A DNA stretch of 64,000 nucleotides from Paraburkholderia phosphatilytica (GTDB lineage Bacteria > Pseudomonadota > Gammaproteobacteria > Burkholderiales > Burkholderiaceae), in assembly GCF_003443895.1 (NCBI RefSeq), contig NZ_QQOA01000011.1:1-64000 (forward strand), in the 5' to 3' direction. The position numbers and the translations under genes were made by a program. The notes under the pieces were generated by a model. It did no database searches, had not been told where the DNA came from, and saw nothing but the letters and a program-made list of their open reading frames with translations. Each line of letters starts with the position of its first letter. Within the stretch, counting starts at the first letter, position 1. Shown piece by piece: positions 36,180 through 44,247 of the stretch.

Positions 36180-37151
36180 TCAATCCTCTTTCCGCACCCC
36201 ACGCCGCGCGCTTCGCGGCGCGTGCGACGTCAACTTCTCCGACACGCGGGACATCAGCTCGCGCAACCATTCGATATCGCCCGGCCGGTCCGGCTGCGGA
36301 TGCCACATCTGATAACAGCGGATGCGCGGAAACGGAATCGGCGCCTCGACCACCGCGAGCGGCAGCAGCTGCGCGTAGTGCGTCGCGAAACGGCGCGTCG
36401 TCGTGAAGATCAGATCCGATTGCAGCAGCACCTGCGGCACGAGCCCGAAGTACGGCAGCGTCGCGACGATGTGGCGTTCCGCGCGCGCCCGCGCGAGACC
36501 GATGTCGATCGCGTTGCCGCGCGCGCCGCTGTAATGCGTCGGCGCGAGATGCGGCGCGGCGAGGTACGCGTCGCGCGTGAGCCGGCCGTCTTTCGCGAGC
36601 GGATGGTCCGCGCGCATCATGCACACCACAGTGTCGGCAAACAGGTCGCTGCGTTCGAAGCGCGGATCGGGCTTCGGCCAGTTGCCGATCACGAGATCGA
36701 GTTCGCCCGCGTCGAGCGCTTCGGTGTGATCGAGCGTCGGCGTCAGCGACTCGATCTCGAGCCGCGCATTGGGCGCCGCCTCGCGAAACGCCGCGATCAC
36801 GGTCGGCATGAAGAAGTCGTTCAGATAATCCGGCGCGGCCACGCGGAACGTGCGGCGCGAGCGCTCCGGTTCGAAGTCGCCATGCGGCGTCGCGACGAAG
36901 TCGACCTCGCGCAGCACGCGCTGCGCCGAACCCAGCAGCGACTCGCCGTATTCGGTGGGCACCATGCCGGACTTGCCGCGCACGAGGATCGGGTCGCCGA
37001 GCACTTCGCGCAGCTTGCGCAGCGCCGTGCTGATCGCGGGCTGGGTCTGGTTCAGCCGCAGCGCCGTCTGCGTCACGCTGCGTTCGACCAGCAGCGTGCG
37101 CAGCACGCGCACGAGCCAGATATCGAGCGAATTGGCGTGATCGTCATCCAT
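36180..37151 (-). CDS. LysR-family transcriptional regulator
   Basis: A 323-residue regulator. The N-terminal HTH is VRVLRTLLVERSVTQTALRLNQTQPAISTALRKLRE (quoted in parts: SVTQTALRLNQTQPAIS). The periplasmic-binding-like effector domain follows (FRVAAPDYLNDFFMPTVIAA). It lies convergent to xdhC, 70 bp away, and may regulate the xdh genes or the yhhS-like gene, whose shared promoter holds an inverted repeat. Start ATG 37151 leaves a short acidic DDDH head before the HTH. Confidence 0.87.
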   Translation of the reverse strand: MDDDHANSLDIWLVRVLRTLLVERSVTQTALRLNQTQPAISTALRKLREVLGDPILVRGKSGMVPTEYGESLLGSAQRVLREVDFVATPHGDFEPERSRRTFRVAAPDYLNDFFMPTVIAAFREAAPNARLEIESLTPTLDHTEALDAGELDLVIGNWPKPDPRFERSDLFADTVVCMMRADHPLAKDGRLTRDAYLAAPHLAPTHYSGARGNAIDIGLARARAERHIVATLPYFGLVPQVLLQSDLIFTTTRRFATHYAQLLPLAVVEAPIPFPRIRCYQMWHPQPDRPGDIEWLRELMSRVSEKLTSHAPRSARRGVRKED

Positions 37152-37278
37152 GCGTTGCACCGGCGGGCAGAGCCCGTTACTGAAGTCGCATAACCTTAGG
37201 CTGCTTTCTATCGCACCGGCGCAGCCGCGCGTTATGGCCGGCATCACGCGAGATGCGCCGGCCCCTCGCGTGAAGACG

Positions 37279-37938
37279 TCAGTCGTGGCCGAGCACGGTG
37301 CCGGGCCTGCCGGCCGCCAGCTTGCTGATGCGCTTCACTTCCTTCGAGTCGAGCCAGTTCGGCGTGCGCGCGCAGTACAGCACCATCGGCAACGCATCCT
37401 CGCCCCAGAACATCTGATTGTTCAGGCGGAACGTTGGTACCCCGAACACGCCGAGCCGGATCGCCTGCTCGGTGTTGTTCGTGAGCTCGTGGCGCAATGC
37501 GTCCGAGCCGGCCAGCGCGTGGCCATCCGAAATACCGACGCGTTCGCACAGCGCCTTGAAGTTTTCTTCGACCGAAGGATCGTGTCCCTCGCGCCAGATG
37601 AAGCGGAAGATCTCGCGCACGAGCGGCACTTCGCCGCCGCCGGCGATCGCGAGCAGCATCGCGTTGGTCGAGTCGAACGGATGCAGCGGCGGCATCCGGA
37701 ACGGAATGCCCAGCTGCTCCGCGCGAAACAGCGCGTGACGGTAGATGAAGCCGCGCTTGGTGGGCACCTCGTACGCAGGCCGCTGACCCCAGTGCTGGTA
37801 GAGGTCGTACAGCATCACCGGCGTCATCACGAACGGGAAGTTCGGCCATTTGTCGTACTGCTCGAGCAGCAGGTACGAGAACGGCGAAACGAAATCGTAG
37901 AAGAAGCGCGGCTGGGTGGCGTCGATGCCTTGAGTCAT
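37279..37938 (-). CDS. 2-hydroxychromene-2-carboxylate isomerase family protein
   Basis: A 219-residue DsbA-fold, kappa-class glutathione-transferase-like protein. The conserved start RFFYDFVSPFSYLLLEQ places the catalytic Ser after FVSP. The end FGVPTFRLNNQMFWGEDAL is the cis-Pro loop of the family. Members isomerise a naphthalene-degradation intermediate with glutathione, but here no such genes are adjacent, so the substrate is open. Confidence 0.83.
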   Translation of the reverse strand: MTQGIDATQPRFFYDFVSPFSYLLLEQYDKWPNFPFVMTPVMLYDLYQHWGQRPAYEVPTKRGFIYRHALFRAEQLGIPFRMPPLHPFDSTNAMLLAIAGGGEVPLVREIFRFIWREGHDPSVEENFKALCERVGISDGHALAGSDALRHELTNNTEQAIRLGVFGVPTFRLNNQMFWGEDALPMVLYCARTPNWLDSKEVKRISKLAAGRPGTVLGHD

Positions 37939-38114
37939 GTTGTACGTCTCCAGTAAGCCCGTGAGCCCGTGTGGCCAGGCCCGACGCGCCATCTGTCCGC
38001 GGTCGGCAGCACGTGCCGCCGCCGATGGCGGACAGAAGGCATCGGCATCTGCCCGTGCGTCGGAATGGCTACGATCTTACGCGGAAGGCGCGCCCGCGTG
38101 CATCGGGCGATACC

Positions 38115-39566
38115 TCAGGCCTCGTCGGGCGGCACGTGTTCGGCTTCCCCGCCGCGCCGGTTGTCTTCGTCATCTTCGTCCTTGCCGGCAGGCTCGCCGG
38201 CGGACGGATCGTCGCCCGCTTCGGGCGCGGCGCGCTCGTGCAGCAGCCGCTCGCGCACGAAACCGATATGCTCGCGCAGCACGTAGAACTGGTCCGCATA
38301 CGCGAGCGGCATCTTCAGGCCGTTGACGGAGTCTTCGATCGCATCGAGCCGTTGCCGCAGGTTGCGCCGCTCTTCCGTGGACGTGTCGCTGAGCGCGCTG
38401 CGCTCGATCGCGATCAGCGAGCCATACCAGCGATAGATGCGCGACTTCACGCGCCACGCGTACAGCGACGGCACGAGCCGCAGGCCCGGAATCAGCACGA
38501 CGATGATCGGCACGAGCAGCACGACGAGCCGGTCGGCAAGGCTCGCCACCCAGAACGGCAGCGACCGGTACAGGAAGCTCTTGCCCGACTTGTAGTAGCG
38601 CGCGGCGTCGTCGCTGATCGGGAAATCCTGCACACGCGGCGACGGGAATTCGCCCGCGCGCTGCAGCAGGCTGGCCTTGCCGTGAACGTCCTTCGCGGCT
38701 TCGATCAGCAGATCGGACAGCGCCGGATGCAGCGAATCGCGCGCCACCAGTTCGACCGTCGGCGCGACCATGTGCAAGGTCTGCGGCGGCAGGTTCTTGC
38801 CGAGGTCGAACGCGCCCATCGGCAGATCGATGGCGGTCAGATAGGGAAAGCGCTTCGCGTAGGCCTGGGCCTGCACGAAGTCGAAGAACTGGATGTTCGG
38901 CGTGCGCAGCAGCCGGCCCATCATCGCGGGCTGCGCGGAATCGCCGGCGAGGAACACCGCGTCGACCTTGCCCGCGACGAGTTCGTCCGCCGCTTCGTCC
39001 GCGGACAGCGACAGCAGCTTCGTCGTACCGCCTGGCTCGATGCCGTTCTGCTTCAGCAGCGCAAGCGCGAGCTGCCGGCTGCCGCTGCCTTCGCTGCCGA
39101 TCGACAGACGTTCGCCCTTGAACTCCGACAGCCGCGTCGCGGTGGGGCCGTGATAGAAGATCGCGAGCGGCACGTAGGCCACGCTGCCGAGCGAGACGAG
39201 CCCCTCGGGCGGCTTCGGCGTCGATACGCCGTCCTGCACGAAGCCCACGTCCACGTCCGAATGCGGATCGGAAAGCCGCGTGAGGTTATCGAGCGAGCCT
39301 TGCGACGGCAGCACCTTCAGCGTGATGCCGTTGCGCGCGAGAATGTCCTTGTACTTCTGCGCCGCGTTCCAGAACGAACTGCCGGGCGGACCGGCGCTGA
39401 TGGTCATCGTGCTGGGCGGCGCGGGCTGGATCAGCCGCACCGCGAGATAGATCGCGGCGGCGCTGATCAGCAGGATCGGCCCGAACGAGACCGCGAGGTC
39501 GCGCCATGAGATCGCGACGAAGCGGGCGACGAGACGGGGACGTTTGCGGCCGGAGAAACGCTTCAT
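38115..39566 (-). CDS. TAXI-family solute-binding protein with membrane anchors
   Basis: A 483-residue protein. One transmembrane helix near residues 28-48 replaces a cleavable signal. Residues 52-330 are a TAXI/TRAP-type periplasmic binding domain (TISAGPPGSSFWNAAQKYKD, GSEGSGSRQLALALL). A further hydrophobic segment near 345-365 (LADRLVVLLVPIIVVLIPGL) and a charged 100-residue C-terminal tail with coiled-coil character follow, ending in an acidic DEDDEDN run. Normal TAXI proteins are about 320-350 residues and lack the second anchor. No TRAP permease is nearby. Confidence 0.82.
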   Translation of the reverse strand: MKRFSGRKRPRLVARFVAISWRDLAVSFGPILLISAAAIYLAVRLIQPAPPSTMTISAGPPGSSFWNAAQKYKDILARNGITLKVLPSQGSLDNLTRLSDPHSDVDVGFVQDGVSTPKPPEGLVSLGSVAYVPLAIFYHGPTATRLSEFKGERLSIGSEGSGSRQLALALLKQNGIEPGGTTKLLSLSADEAADELVAGKVDAVFLAGDSAQPAMMGRLLRTPNIQFFDFVQAQAYAKRFPYLTAIDLPMGAFDLGKNLPPQTLHMVAPTVELVARDSLHPALSDLLIEAAKDVHGKASLLQRAGEFPSPRVQDFPISDDAARYYKSGKSFLYRSLPFWVASLADRLVVLLVPIIVVLIPGLRLVPSLYAWRVKSRIYRWYGSLIAIERSALSDTSTEERRNLRQRLDAIEDSVNGLKMPLAYADQFYVLREHIGFVRERLLHERAAPEAGDDPSAGEPAGKDEDDEDNRRGGEAEHVPPDEA

Positions 39567-40116
39567 GGTGCGCGGCGTGCGTGATGCAGAGAGAGTGGTC
39601 GGGCAGTGCGGACGGACCGGGCCCCGCGGGTGCGGGCATGCGTCGCCGGACCGGGCCGCCGCGTTCGGGCCGATGGTACATGAGATTGCCGCCCGCGCGG
39701 CGCCTCTTGCCGGTGCAGGGCGTCACCGGTGTGTAACAGAACGTGAGCGGGAACGTACACCGGGCGGCCATCGCGCGGGTCGACGCACGGGTTGCCGCGG
39801 GCGGACTACGCCCACTGCCATTTGCGCTATTGTTGCGCGTAGACTAAATTGTCCATCGCTGCCGGGCTCCACCGCCCGCGCGGCGCGACCCGGGCACTGC
39901 CAACAGAACCGGGCGCGCGGCGCAGGTCGGCAGCACACCGGTCGTCGTTGCCGCGGGTTGGCACGCCGGCGGCCGGCGCCTCTCGTCTCTCGCACATCGC
40001 GTTACCCGCTTGGCCGGTTCCTGCCGTAGCCACACCATGGCTGCGGTGTTGCCGCGAGAAGTCGTAACCAGGCCGCTTCTGTCTTGCGGTCCAAACCGAA
40101 GTGACAAGGAGAAATC
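39567..40116. other. Divergent promoter region
   Basis: 550 bp between the TAXI gene and the BON gene. No gene with family motifs or a ribosome site is seen on either strand. The BON gene has a good ribosome site (acaaggag) at 40104-40111. Confidence 0.4.
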
Positions 40117-40461
40117 ATGAAATCGGTCGATTTTCTGAAGGCGCTGTGTGGAGCAGTTGCGGTCGTGGTGGCGTGCAGCGCGTATGCGCAATCGAGTGAC
40201 ACCATGGCGGCGAGCGCGCCCGCCCCGAGCGCCAAGGCAGTCAAGAAGCAGAATCGCACGCTGGGCCTGCAGGTTCGCAAGGCGCTCGCGAAGGCTCAGG
40301 GTATCGATGTGTCGAACATCGCCGTGCGCGCGCGCGGCGGTGCGGTCTCGCTGACGGGCACGGTGCCCGATGCGAGCCAGATCGACAAGGCCGGCGAAGT
40401 CGCCAAGGGCGTTGCGGGCGTGACGTCGGTGTCGAACAAGCTGAATGTGCAGGCGCAGTAA
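40117..40461 (+). CDS. BON-domain periplasmic protein
   Basis: A 114-residue protein. A signal peptide ends near AYA|QSS (residue 25). One BON domain follows (VRKALAKAQGIDVSNIAV ... GVAGVTSVSNKLNV), a phospholipid-binding fold found in OsmY-like proteins of the periplasm. Only one BON repeat instead of two in OsmY. Likely role in envelope stress. Confidence 0.87.
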   Translation: MKSVDFLKALCGAVAVVVACSAYAQSSDTMAASAPAPSAKAVKKQNRTLGLQVRKALAKAQGIDVSNIAVRARGGAVSLTGTVPDASQIDKAGEVAKGVAGVTSVSNKLNVQAQ

Positions 40462-40587
40462 GCAGCACGCGCAGTTAGTCGGAATAGCGGGCCGGCGCGG
40501 CTGGGCAATCGCCGCCGCCGGCTCTCGTGAATGACGCCTTTCAGGACGGAGTGCGCGCTCGCGCCTGCTCCGTGACCCTCCTCTAGT

Positions 40588-40614
40588 GGGCGCCGGGCCA
40601 ACTGGCGCCCCTTT
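40588..40614 (+). terminator. Terminator after the BON gene
   Basis: A 7-bp perfect stem (gggcgcc / ggcgccc) with loop of 9 followed by ctttt. It lies about 125 bp after the BON gene stop. Confidence 0.6.
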
Positions 40615-40806
40615 TCCTTGCCTCCTTGCGAAAGCGAAACGTGGGTTGCGCGGCAGAACGCACGCCCGTGCCATTCGTCCGGTCGCGATCCAATCCGCAC
40701 GATTTCGCACGTTGCGTTGCCGCAAGTGCGGAGCGACACACAACTTTCCTGGCACGCGCGCTAGTGTGGTGTATCACGGAAATGCGCGCATCAGCGGGAG
40801 AGCATC

Positions 40807-41100
40807 ATGAGCACGGCACTTCGCGGGCACGGTTATACCGATCTGCCGATCGGCGACCGCGCCGCTTTCGAACTGGTCTGCGCACGGCACGGTTTCGCGC
40901 CGGCGCACTTCGACGTCGAGATCTCCGACGACCCGCCTTCGGGCGACGACCCGGCCGCCGCGCCGTCGGACCCGCCGTCGGACCCGCCGTATCTCGTCAC
41001 CGTGCGGCGCGGCGGCTGGGCGCAGTCTTATCACGCGGGTCATGCTGGACGGTGGGTGCGCGAATTCGAAACTGACCTGAACTGCCGGTTCTTTCGCTGA
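40807..41100 (+). CDS. Small hypothetical protein
   Basis: A 97-residue protein that I do not recognise. It has a good ribosome site (GGGAGAGCATC before ATG). A Pro/Asp-rich middle (SDPPSDPP) encoded by a short tandem repeat separates an N-terminal helix-rich part (AFELVCARHGFAPAHFDVEI) from a C-terminal SYHAGHAGRWVREFETDL stretch. Cytoplasmic, no membrane segment. Confidence 0.65.
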   Translation: MSTALRGHGYTDLPIGDRAAFELVCARHGFAPAHFDVEISDDPPSGDDPAAAPSDPPSDPPYLVTVRRGGWAQSYHAGHAGRWVREFETDLNCRFFR

Positions 41101-41133
41101 GCCCGCGCGATCGCGGCTAACCGGGACGCGGAC

Positions 41134-41922
41134 TCAGGCGAGGACGAGCCGGACGCCGACGAGCGTCAGCGTGGCGGCGAGCAGGTTGCGCAACAGCTTG
41201 TCCGGCGCCCTGGATGCCAGCATGCTGCCGATCACGATGCCCGGCAGCGAGCCGATCAGGAGCGACAGCAGCATCGGCCAGTCGATCGAGCCGAGCAGCC
41301 AGTGCCCGGCGCCCGCGAGCAGCGTGAGCGGCACCGCGTGCGCGACGTCCGAGCCGACGATGCGGGTGGTGGGCAGCTTCGGGTAGAGGAGCAGCAGCAC
41401 GGTCACGCCGATGGCGCCTGCACCGACCGACGTCAGCGACACCAGTACGCCCAGGATCGCACCCGTCAGCATCGTCCAGAGCAGCGTGCTGCCCTGGCCA
41501 CGCGCCCGCGTGCGGTTCCCCGCCAGCTTCGCAAGCTGCGGGCGGAACACCAGCGCAAGCGCGGTGACCAGCAGCGCGGCGCCGAGCACGACCGAGATCA
41601 GCCGCCCGGCGCGCGGCGTGTCCATTCCATAGCGGTGCAGCAGGATCAGCGTGATGGTCGCGGCGGGAATGCTGCCCGCGGCGAGCCGCAGCGTCACCTG
41701 CCAGTCAACCGAGCCCTTCATCCCGTGTACGAGCGTGCCGGTGGCCTTGGTCGCCGCTGCGTAGAGCAGGTCGGTGCCGACGGCGGTGGCCGGATGCACG
41801 CGGAACAGCAGCACGAGGATCGGCGTCATCAGCGAGCCGCCGCCGACGCCTGTCAGACCGACGAGGAAGCCGACGAAAAAGCCCGACAGCGAGTACAGAG
41901 GTTGGATGTGCGCAAAGGCCAT
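41134..41922 (-). CDS. TauE/SafE-family sulfite or organosulfonate exporter
   Basis: A 262-residue membrane protein with about eight hydrophobic segments and the two TauE/SafE signatures: GLTGVGGGSLMTPILVLLFRVHPATAVGTDL in the first half (in part) and SLTSVGAGAIGVTVLLLLYP in the second. Such proteins move anions such as sulfite, sulfoacetate or formate-like acids across the inner membrane. Direction and substrate unknown. Start ATG 41922 leads directly into the first helix. Confidence 0.87.
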   Translation of the reverse strand: MAFAHIQPLYSLSGFFVGFLVGLTGVGGGSLMTPILVLLFRVHPATAVGTDLLYAAATKATGTLVHGMKGSVDWQVTLRLAAGSIPAATITLILLHRYGMDTPRAGRLISVVLGAALLVTALALVFRPQLAKLAGNRTRARGQGSTLLWTMLTGAILGVLVSLTSVGAGAIGVTVLLLLYPKLPTTRIVGSDVAHAVPLTLLAGAGHWLLGSIDWPMLLSLLIGSLPGIVIGSMLASRAPDKLLRNLLAATLTLVGVRLVLA

Positions 41923-42209
41923 GAAGCACGCCGCGAACGGCCGTTGGTAGGTTGAGGAACGGTGAGGGCCGCGGCCTGGCGGCGACGGAAGTCCGCTATT
42001 GTCGCAAAAGCGGGCCGGTTGCGCCGGGGTAACCCTCCGGCGTGGCGGGTGCGGCGGATCTGCGCGCTTGCCGGGCGTCCGCTGGAATCCGCGGCGCTCG
42101 CGCGGAACAGAGCGCAAACGCGCATCGGTTGACCTATGCTGATTGGCGGATGCAGCGCACCGGCGATGCGGCCTGAGTGGAACGCCGATACCGCATAAGG
42201 GGAACAGCC

Positions 42210-42608
42210 ATGCAGGATCACGGATCGGGCGACGGCATCGTGACCGTCGCGAGTCAGCACAGTGTGGACGACACTGCGGACAAGCTCGTCGCGCTGATCG
42301 AGGAGCGGCACCTGCTGCTGTTCGCGCGCATCGATTTTCATGCGGATGCGGCGCGGGCCGGGCTCGCGATGCAGCCGTCGCAGCTCGTCGTGTTCGGCAA
42401 CCCGCGCGCGGGCACGCCGTTGATGCAGGCCGTGCCGACCGCGGCGCTCGATCTGCCGTTGAAAGCACTGATCTGGCAGGACGACGACGAACGGACGTGG
42501 GTGTCGTACAACGCGACCGACTGGCTGCAGCGCCGGCATCGCGCGAGCGACGAACTCGTGAAACCGCTTACCGCGATCGAAGCGCTCGTGAATCAGGCGG
42601 CGAACTGA
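42210..42608 (+). CDS. DUF302 domain protein
   Basis: A 132-residue protein of the DUF302 family: VASQHSVDDTADKLVALIEE, LLLFARIDFHADAARAGL, PSQLVVFGNPRAGTPLMQA and LPLKALIWQDDDERTWVSYN, the family order. Family structures suggest a small ligand-binding dimer; the ligand is unknown. Located cytoplasmically as no signal is seen. Confidence 0.88.
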   Translation: MQDHGSGDGIVTVASQHSVDDTADKLVALIEERHLLLFARIDFHADAARAGLAMQPSQLVVFGNPRAGTPLMQAVPTAALDLPLKALIWQDDDERTWVSYNATDWLQRRHRASDELVKPLTAIEALVNQAAN

Positions 42609-43503
42609 ACCTGCGCTGAGCTGCAACCCGTCGACGGACACGAAACCTGCTGGAGCGACACACAGCCGACGCAGTCGCAACCCGACCTGAACCCATCGAA
42701 CGATTCGTCGATCCCGTACCATGGCGATGCCGATGACGCCTGGCGGGACGCCGCGTTCAGCAACAGCGATATCGTCAATCCACGCGATCCTGGCGCGCGC
42801 AGCAATGCGACGCCAGATCGGGCCGGCGACGCCTCCATCCAGCACCACCCGGACGGCAGGATCCAGTCGACGCACACGGTCGATCCCAGGGGCAAGCTGC
42901 TGTCCACCTCGACCTGTGCATACGACCAGTACGGCAGCTACAGCGTCAACGTCGCAGGCAGCACCTGCAGGACGATCCAGCAAGGCCAGTTCAATGCCGA
43001 CGGCTCCGGCAGCGAGCGCGGCTACGATGCCGACGGCTGACGCAAGGAGACGCTGTTCAACGCGCGGAACCGCACGACGCAGATGACGCGGTACACCGAC
43101 GGCCGCGAGGCCCGGGCGGACTTCTACGATCCGGACTCGGGCCGGCTCACGAACCAGACGGCCACGAACGCGGACGGCAGCCGCGTGCAATATGGGCTGA
43201 ACGCGCGGGGCGCGGTGGCGGAAAGGGTCAACCACGATGCGAGCGGCAAGCGCACCGATTCGTTCGCGTTCGACCGGAACGAAGGCAACGGCGGGACGGC
43301 CACCTGGGTGACGTACAACCCCGATGGGAGCAAGAGCGGACAAGGGGAATGCCGACGGCTGGATGTCCTGGAGCGTCGACGCGAATGGACAGAAGTCCGG
43401 TCAAACGACGAAGCCATCGAGTCAGGCCGATCGTGCGGCCTTCCTGCAGTACAGGTCGGGCGTCGTAGGTATGCCTGCATCCGCGGGCAATTCCCGAAGG
43501 TAA
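42609..43503 (+). pseudogene. Decayed repeat-rich protein gene (YD-repeat-like)
   Basis: The frame continuing after the DUF302 stop reads coding-like sequence (PYHGDADDAWRDAAFSN, HHPDGRIQSTHTVDPRGKLL, AYDQYGSYSVNVAG), an in-frame TGA at 43038-43040, then RYTDGREARADFYD, TATNADGSRVQYGLNARG, and WVTYNPDGSKSGQ. A frameshift near 43345 moves it to GNADGWMSWSVDANGQKSGQ and TAA 43501-43503. The DG-repeat pattern recalls YD/RHS-type or toxin-core repeats. No start codon or full gene is seen; it looks like a fragment of a larger protein. Confidence 0.6.
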
Positions 43504-43856
43504 TGTTGCCGTCGATGGACGTCGCAGCGCTGCCTGCGCGTCCAGCTTCACGACACACCGCCGCGCTGCATCCGGGGCGGCGCGGCGGCGCATCGCGATG
43601 GCGGATTCCGCAACGAACCCATCACGGAATCCGCATGAACGCTATCGCGCGCATCGCCTGAGCGCCCGCGAACGGGTCATTAAGCTGACACGGTTCGCGC
43701 CTTATGCTTCGCGTGCTTCATCTGCATCGCATTGCAACGCGCATTGCACTGTTTCGATCGTTCAGCGAAGGATCGATGCGCGCGCATGAGTCCGATGCGT
43801 GAAGCGCGATGAGGCGCTCCCGACAGCGGATCGCCAACGATCACAACGAGGCGATC
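43504..43856. other. Intergenic stretch before the small lipoprotein gene
   Basis: 353 bp without a recognised gene. A short direct repeat gcattgca occurs twice around 43730-43748, and gatcgatgcgcgcg-type sequence follows. This is probably the promoter region of the lipoprotein-phospholipase pair. Confidence 0.35.
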
Positions 43857-44141
43857 ATGAGCCAGGTTCATCACCCGCGCTCCTCTGGCTGCCGCCCCAC
43901 CAGCAGCATCGATGCAGGCTATAGCGCGCGTGCCACGCGCTGTCTGTATGGGTCGCTGGCGTTACTGCTCGTCGTGACGCTCGCCGCATGCGGCAACGAC
44001 GACGGCACCTCGGGCGCGCAGACCAGTGCGAACGCACAGCAGGATTCCTCGCAGTCTTCGACACCGCAGCCCACCCAGCAGGCTGCGCTCGCGCCGTCCG
44101 GCGACGGCCTTGCCTCTCCAGTCATGCACTACCCGCAGTAA
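43857..44141 (+). CDS. Small putative lipoprotein before phospholipase C
   Basis: A 94-residue protein. After an unusually long 33-residue head comes a hydrophobic segment with lipobox VTLAAC (LALLLVVTLAACGNDDG), then a Gln/Ser/Thr-rich tail. The GAGG ribosome site fits ATG 43857; an upstream in-frame ATG at 43809 is less likely. It precedes the phospholipase gene by 106 bp on the same strand and may be cotranscribed. Function unknown. Confidence 0.65.
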   Translation: MSQVHHPRSSGCRPTSSIDAGYSARATRCLYGSLALLLVVTLAACGNDDGTSGAQTSANAQQDSSQSSTPQPTQQAALAPSGDGLASPVMHYPQ

Positions 44142-44247
44142 GCCGCGAGTGCGCGCGTGCCGCCGCTTCCGGCGCGCGATGTCTCGCGGTCCCACACCAC
44201 GCAGTCAATCGCAACTTCACCGATATCTGATCTGGGGACGGCTCAAC

